Below, one piece after another: positions 5,688 through 7,097 of a stretch of 7,097 nt of DNA. Each line of letters starts with the position of its first letter. Positions within the stretch are counted from its first letter, which is position 1. Source of the stretch: Clostridia bacterium (GTDB lineage: Bacteria > Bacillota > Clostridia > Christensenellales > Aristaeellaceae); assembly GCA_900754755.1 (NCBI GenBank), contig CAAEEC010000396.1, positions 1 through 7,097 on the forward strand, in the 5' to 3' direction. The position numbers and the translations under genes were made by a program. The notes beneath the pieces were generated by a model, which was not told the origin of the DNA, ran no database searches, and saw only the letters and a program-made list of their open reading frames with translations.

Positions 5688-6575
5688 ATGATTCAGGATA
5701 ACAGCAGAGGCTATCGCGTGTTTCGCGTGGCCAATGTGATCATTCTTTTGCTGATCACCTTCGCCGCCTTTTATCCCATGTATTTTGTGGTGATCGCCTC
5801 GTTCAGCGATGGCAACGAGCTGGTGAAGAATGTGGGTGCGCTATGGGCCCCGCTTAAGCCCTACACGGTGGACGCCTACGAGCGCGTGTTCGCCAACCGC
5901 AACATCGCGACCGGCTACCAGAACACGCTCTTTGTGCTGGCCGTGGGCGTGCCCCTCAACGTCATTTTGACCACCATGGGCGCGTACTTCCTCTCGCTGA
6001 AAAACATGCGCATGGGCGGCGTGATCATGTTCCTCATCCTGTTCACGCGCTATTTCAGCGGCGGCATGGTGCCGGACTACCTCAACGTGAAGTCCCTGGG
6101 CCTGCTCAACTCGCTGTGGGCGCTGATTTTGCCGGGCGCGATTTCCAGCTATAACCTGATCATCATGCGCACGGCCTTCGCCGCCGTGCCGGAAAGCCTG
6201 GTCGAATCCGCGCGGCTGGACGGCGCGAAGCACTACCGCATTCTCTTCAGCATCATGATGCCGCTGTGCATGCCCACCATCGCCGTGATCATCCTCTACT
6301 ACGCGGTGGGCCACTGGAACAGCTGGTTCGCGGCCTCCATCTATTTGCAGGATGTGAGCAAATACCCCATCCAGCTGATCATGCGGCAGATTTTGATCCT
6401 GGCGCAAACCGCCGAAATGATGGGCGGCGACGAGGCCGTGGCCGAAGCCGCGCAGATCAACGAGCTGATCAAATACGCGCTGATCGTCATCGGCACGGTG
6501 CCGATCCTGGTGCTCTATCCGTTCCTGCAGCGCTATTTCGTCAAGGGCGTGATGATCGGCGCGGTGAAGGGATAG
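5688..6575 (+). CDS. ABC importer permease 2 (LplC/YtcP-like, MetI-type)
   Basis: This 295-residue permease is the partner of the preceding one. Six hydrophobic segments lie near residues 14-38, 78-103, 110-128, 137-160, 190-211 and 258-280. The EAA loop reads ESARLDGAKHYR from 173 with its conserved MMP end at 190-192. Family hallmarks are FSGGMVPDYL (123-132) and the C-terminal FVKGVMIGAVKG, both typical of LplC/YtcP proteins. The ribosome binding site AGGGAGG (5674-5680) overlaps the last base of the previous stop codon and lies 7 nt before the ATG, so translation is probably coupled to permease 1. This is the last gene of the operon: a strong terminator follows 30 nt after the stop. Neither an ATPase nor an enzyme follows. 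Confidence 0.93.
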   Translation: MIQDNSRGYRVFRVANVIILLLITFAAFYPMYFVVIASFSDGNELVKNVGALWAPLKPYTVDAYERVFANRNIATGYQNTLFVLAVGVPLNVILTTMGAYFLSLKNMRMGGVIMFLILFTRYFSGGMVPDYLNVKSLGLLNSLWALILPGAISSYNLIIMRTAFAAVPESLVESARLDGAKHYRILFSIMMPLCMPTIAVIILYYAVGHWNSWFAASIYLQDVSKYPIQLIMRQILILAQTAEMMGGDEAVAEAAQINELIKYALIVIGTVPILVLYPFLQRYFVKGVMIGAVKG

Positions 6576-6605
6576 AACCGTTTCCTTTGCGCGCATCGCA
6601 CTTTT

Positions 6606-6642
6606 ATCGCCGTGGAAGAACGCGTTTCCACGGCGATTTTTT
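6606..6642 (+). terminator. Intrinsic terminator of the importer operon
   Basis: ATCGCCGTGGAA (6606-6617) pairs perfectly over 12 bp with TTCCACGGCGAT (6626-6637) around an 8-nt loop. It runs straight into six T residues (6637-6642). It starts 30 nt after permease 2 and separates the importer from the toxin-antitoxin unit, whose promoter begins only 3 nt later. Confidence 0.9.
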
Positions 6643-6644
6643 GC

Positions 6645-6673
6645 TTGCCGGCCGCGCGCAATTGTGCTAAAAT
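6645..6673 (+). promoter_or_regulatory. Predicted promoter of the toxin-antitoxin operon (extended -10)
   Basis: TTGCCG (6645-6650, 4 of 6) is followed after 17 nt by TAAAAT (6668-6673, 5 of 6). A TGC directly before the -10 box (6665-6667) makes it an extended -10 promoter. It lies right behind the importer terminator, so the pair has its own transcription. Confidence 0.6.
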
Positions 6674-6680
6674 ACTAGCA
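6665..6680. promoter_or_regulatory. Candidate autoregulatory operator over the -10 box
   Basis: TGCTA (6665-6669) and TAGCA (6676-6680) form a perfect 5-bp inverted repeat with a 6-nt spacer that covers the -10 box. AATT words flank it on both sides (6660-6663 and 6683-6686). Antitoxins of the Phd/YefM type repress their own promoter through palindromes, so a site here would block polymerase. The arms are short and chance is possible. Confidence 0.4.
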
Positions 6681-6704
6681 GAAATTATGATGGGAGGGAA
6701 TTGT

Positions 6705-6980
6705 ATGGCGCAAATTCGCCCTGTATCGGATCTGAGAAACCATTTTGCCGAAATCTCCCGCACCGTCCATGAGCGCCGGGAACCGGTAATTTTGACGAAA
6801 AACGGCTATGGCGACATGGTGGTTCTCGCTTATGAGGAATACCAGGCCATTGCATATGAAAGGAACGTCGCAAGAGAACTGCGCGCGGCAGAACAGGAAG
6901 CTGCAACCGTCGCTGAGCGCTATACGCACGACGAGGTGATGTGCGATCTGCGCGCGAAAATCCAGGCGGTGGCAGAGTGA
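6705..6980 (+). CDS. Phd/YefM-family antitoxin
   Basis: This 91-residue protein is expected to bind and neutralise the toxin encoded next and to repress their shared promoter. The N-terminal Phd/YefM DNA-binding fold is recognisable from IRPVSDLRNHFAEIS (residues 4-18) and EPVILTKNGYGDMVVLAYEEY (26-46), which closely follow the family pattern. The C-terminal part (about 50-91) is charged and helical, as expected for the toxin-wrapping tail. The ATG at 6705 was chosen because GGGAGGG (6692-6698) lies 6 nt upstream and the family homology begins there. The frame is open further upstream to 6612, but that would start inside the importer terminator and before the promoter. The toxin begins 1 nt after the stop codon. 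Confidence 0.92.
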   Translation: MAQIRPVSDLRNHFAEISRTVHERREPVILTKNGYGDMVVLAYEEYQAIAYERNVARELRAAEQEAATVAERYTHDEVMCDLRAKIQAVAE

Positions 6981-6981
6981 A

Positions 6982-7097
6982 GTGTATCAAATTGTTTATC
7001 TCCCCGCAGCGCGCCACCAACTCGAAAAAGCTGTGCTCTATATAGCAGAGGAACTCTGCGCGCCAGACGCCGCATTGGAATTGCTGGAAGCGGTGGA
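6982..7097 (+). CDS. RelE/ParE-family toxin, 5' part only
   Basis: Thirty-eight complete codons are present before the window ends. They read (M)YQIVYLPAARHQLEKAV followed by LYIAEELCAPDAALELLEAV. The order, an initial beta strand ending in LPAAR, then helix LEKAVLYIAEEL, then the APDAALELLEAV helix, is the N-terminal half of RelE/ParE-superfamily toxins. RelE members cleave mRNA on the ribosome and ParE members poison gyrase. Which activity applies cannot be told without the C-terminal half. The start is a GTG 1 nt after the antitoxin's TGA. No ATG lies in this frame between the preceding stop (6937-6939) and the GTG, and no strong ribosome binding site is present, so translation is probably coupled to the antitoxin. 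A competing frame from the same region stops at about 7048 and does not resemble a toxin. Confidence 0.85.
   Translation, partial: MYQIVYLPAARHQLEKAVLYIAEELCAPDAALELLEAV

Noticed and set aside
4628..5689. A 353-codon minus-strand frame over permease 1
   Set aside because: Shadow of a well-supported permease gene. The product is highly charged and His/Asp-rich, with no family likeness.
5841..6596. A 251-codon minus-strand frame over permease 2
   Set aside because: Same reason: antisense shadow with no domain and no plausible ribosome binding site identified.
6612..6704. An N-terminal extension of the antitoxin by 31 residues from ATG at 6612
   Set aside because: That start lies inside the terminator stem and upstream of the predicted promoter. 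Family similarity and the best ribosome binding site both point to 6705.

Overview
The window is GC-rich bacterial DNA. It reads as an anaerobic, Firmicutes-type (Clostridia or Christensenellales-like) chromosome. The basis is strong AGGAGG-like ribosome binding sites, a solute-binding protein and permease pair of the LplA/LplB/LplC (YtcQ/YteP/YtcP) type, a membrane-bound AraC regulator of the YesS/YtdP type, and an intergenic hairpin repeat (CCAAAAGGCTCCCCT ... AGGGGAGCT ... TGAGGGG) that I recall from gut Clostridia. The taxonomic placement is inference. No rRNA, tRNA, CRISPR array, transposase or phage gene is visible.

Layout. Positions 1-397 are non-coding: two copies of the hairpin repeat face away from each other (1-100 and 255-310), with an AT-richer stretch between them. 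Each copy places a GC-rich stem followed by CTTTTGG so that it could terminate transcription entering from its own side. Positions 398-2686 (minus) encode a 762-residue membrane-anchored AraC-family regulator, probably with a TTG start. Positions 2687-3059 are a divergent control region with a promoter for each side, a perfect 8-bp inverted repeat between them, and a 5'-leader hairpin. Positions 3060-6575 (plus) are a three-gene ABC importer operon: solute-binding protein, a strong intergenic stem-loop, permease 1 and permease 2, closed by a clear intrinsic terminator at 6606-6642. Positions 6705 to the end hold a Phd/YefM antitoxin and the 5' part of a RelE/ParE toxin, cut by the window edge, with their own extended -10 promoter.

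How the genes work together (inference from family knowledge and layout): the regulator probably senses an extracellular ligand and controls the divergent importer. The importer probably takes up an oligosaccharide. Its operon encodes no ATPase and no glycoside hydrolase, so it would need a shared MsmX-type ATPase encoded elsewhere, and its substrate cannot be read from this window. The toxin-antitoxin pair is a separate unit.

I found no clearly new multi-gene system. The most interesting points are the outward-facing repeat pair, the binding protein with no lipobox cysteine, the stem-loop placed to set binding protein versus permease levels, and the compact divergent control region.
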